From Oscillospiraceae bacterium (lineage in GTDB: Bacteria; Bacillota; Clostridia; Oscillospirales; Oscillospiraceae): a DNA stretch of 60,995 nt. Positions 60,864 through 60,995 of the stretch are shown here, in pieces. Made by a program: the position numbers and the translations under genes. Positions within the stretch are counted from its first letter, which is position 1. Every line of letters starts with the position of its first letter. Where the stretch lies: assembly GCA_020025305.1 (NCBI GenBank), contig JAHHSG010000013.1, positions 1 through 60,995 of the forward strand, read 5' to 3'. Under the pieces are notes generated by a model. That model was given only the letters and a program-made list of their open reading frames with translations, did no database searches and was not told the origin of the DNA.

Positions 60864-60888
60864 TGGTATCATACTACATATGATACCA
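60864..60888. promoter_or_regulatory. Perfect inverted repeat at the FHA-RodA promoter
   Basis: Two 10-base arms (TGGTATCATA and TATGATACCA) separated by 5 bases, overlapping the likely minus-strand promoter (TTGACA at 60898-60893, TATGAT with a 19-base spacer). The shape is that of a dimeric repressor site, for example GntR-like. No regulator of that kind is in the window. Confidence 0.6.
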
Positions 60889-60949
60889 CCTCTGTCAAGA
60901 AGAGAAAAAAGAAAAATTGAAAAAAACAGGAGAAAAAGCGAAAAAAGAG

Positions 60950-60978
60950 TTGACAAAAGGGTGCAGGGGAGGTATACT
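60950..60978 (+). promoter_or_regulatory. Divergent plus-strand promoter at the right edge
   Basis: TTGACA, 17-base spacer, TATACT, 17 bases before the window ends. It should drive a gene outside the window; the palindrome lies about 60 bases away and could govern both sides. Confidence 0.68.
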
Positions 60979-60995
60979 AACAAAGCTGTCTGCGA

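Noticed and set aside
1..60995. CRISPR array or prophage
   Set aside because: No regularly spaced direct repeats and no phage structural genes were seen.

Overview
The window looks like chromosomal DNA of a strictly anaerobic, endospore-forming, moderately GC-rich Firmicute (Clostridia, most like an Oscillospiraceae-type gut anaerobe). Reasons: an oxygen-sensitive class III ribonucleotide reductase, SpoIIP, SD-led genes with low-GC sigma-A promoters, BMP-family and UgpB-type lipoproteins, PyrK/PyrDB pyrimidine synthesis and YqeC (selenium-dependent molybdenum hydroxylase accessory). The genus call is inference.

Layout. 1-8 kb: nrdD (cut at the left edge), a FliB-like Cys-rich protein overlapping yqeC, then rsmA, an acetyltransferase and an RluA-type pseudouridine synthase on the minus strand, and a DUF362 ferredoxin protein. 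8-16 kb: a pyrimidine operon pyrC-carB-pyrK-pyrD-(pyrE remnant)-pyrB-pyrI behind a strong promoter and a terminator-like attenuator; pyrE is a multiply broken pseudogene and carA is absent. 16-36 kb: a purine/ureide salvage and degradation region: macrodomain protein, 8-oxoguanine deaminase-like SsnA relative, a four-gene BMP-type ABC importer, carbamate kinase, YgeW carbamoyltransferase, YgeY hydrolase, a divergent PAS/YheO-type regulator overlapping a PLP enzyme, a threonine-synthase-like PLP enzyme, and guanine deaminase behind a guanine-type riboswitch whose geometry suggests an ON switch. spoIIP and a DUF3592-like gene are interspersed. 36-40 kb: a small membrane protein, htpG, a cell-surface polysaccharide deacetylase and tRNA-Gln(CUG).

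40-54 kb: a glycerophosphodiester/polyol island: ribulokinase-type FGGY kinase, two LacI regulators, UgpC-A-E-B importer, glycerophosphodiester phosphodiesterase, an unknown membrane protein, sn-glycerol-1-phosphate dehydrogenase (AraM) and MgtC. Four copies of a TTACTAA-centred palindrome lie upstream of the importer and of araM, suggesting one regulon. I propose that the set salvages sn-glycerol-1-phosphate from phosphatidylglycerol or lipoteichoic acid fragments (inference). 54-61 kb: an IS3 transposase fragment, YitT, thiamine pyrophosphokinase, a small XRE/membrane pair, then a PBP2-like transpeptidase and an FHA-RodA fusion with a 25-bp palindrome at its promoter; a divergent promoter points to a gene beyond the right edge.
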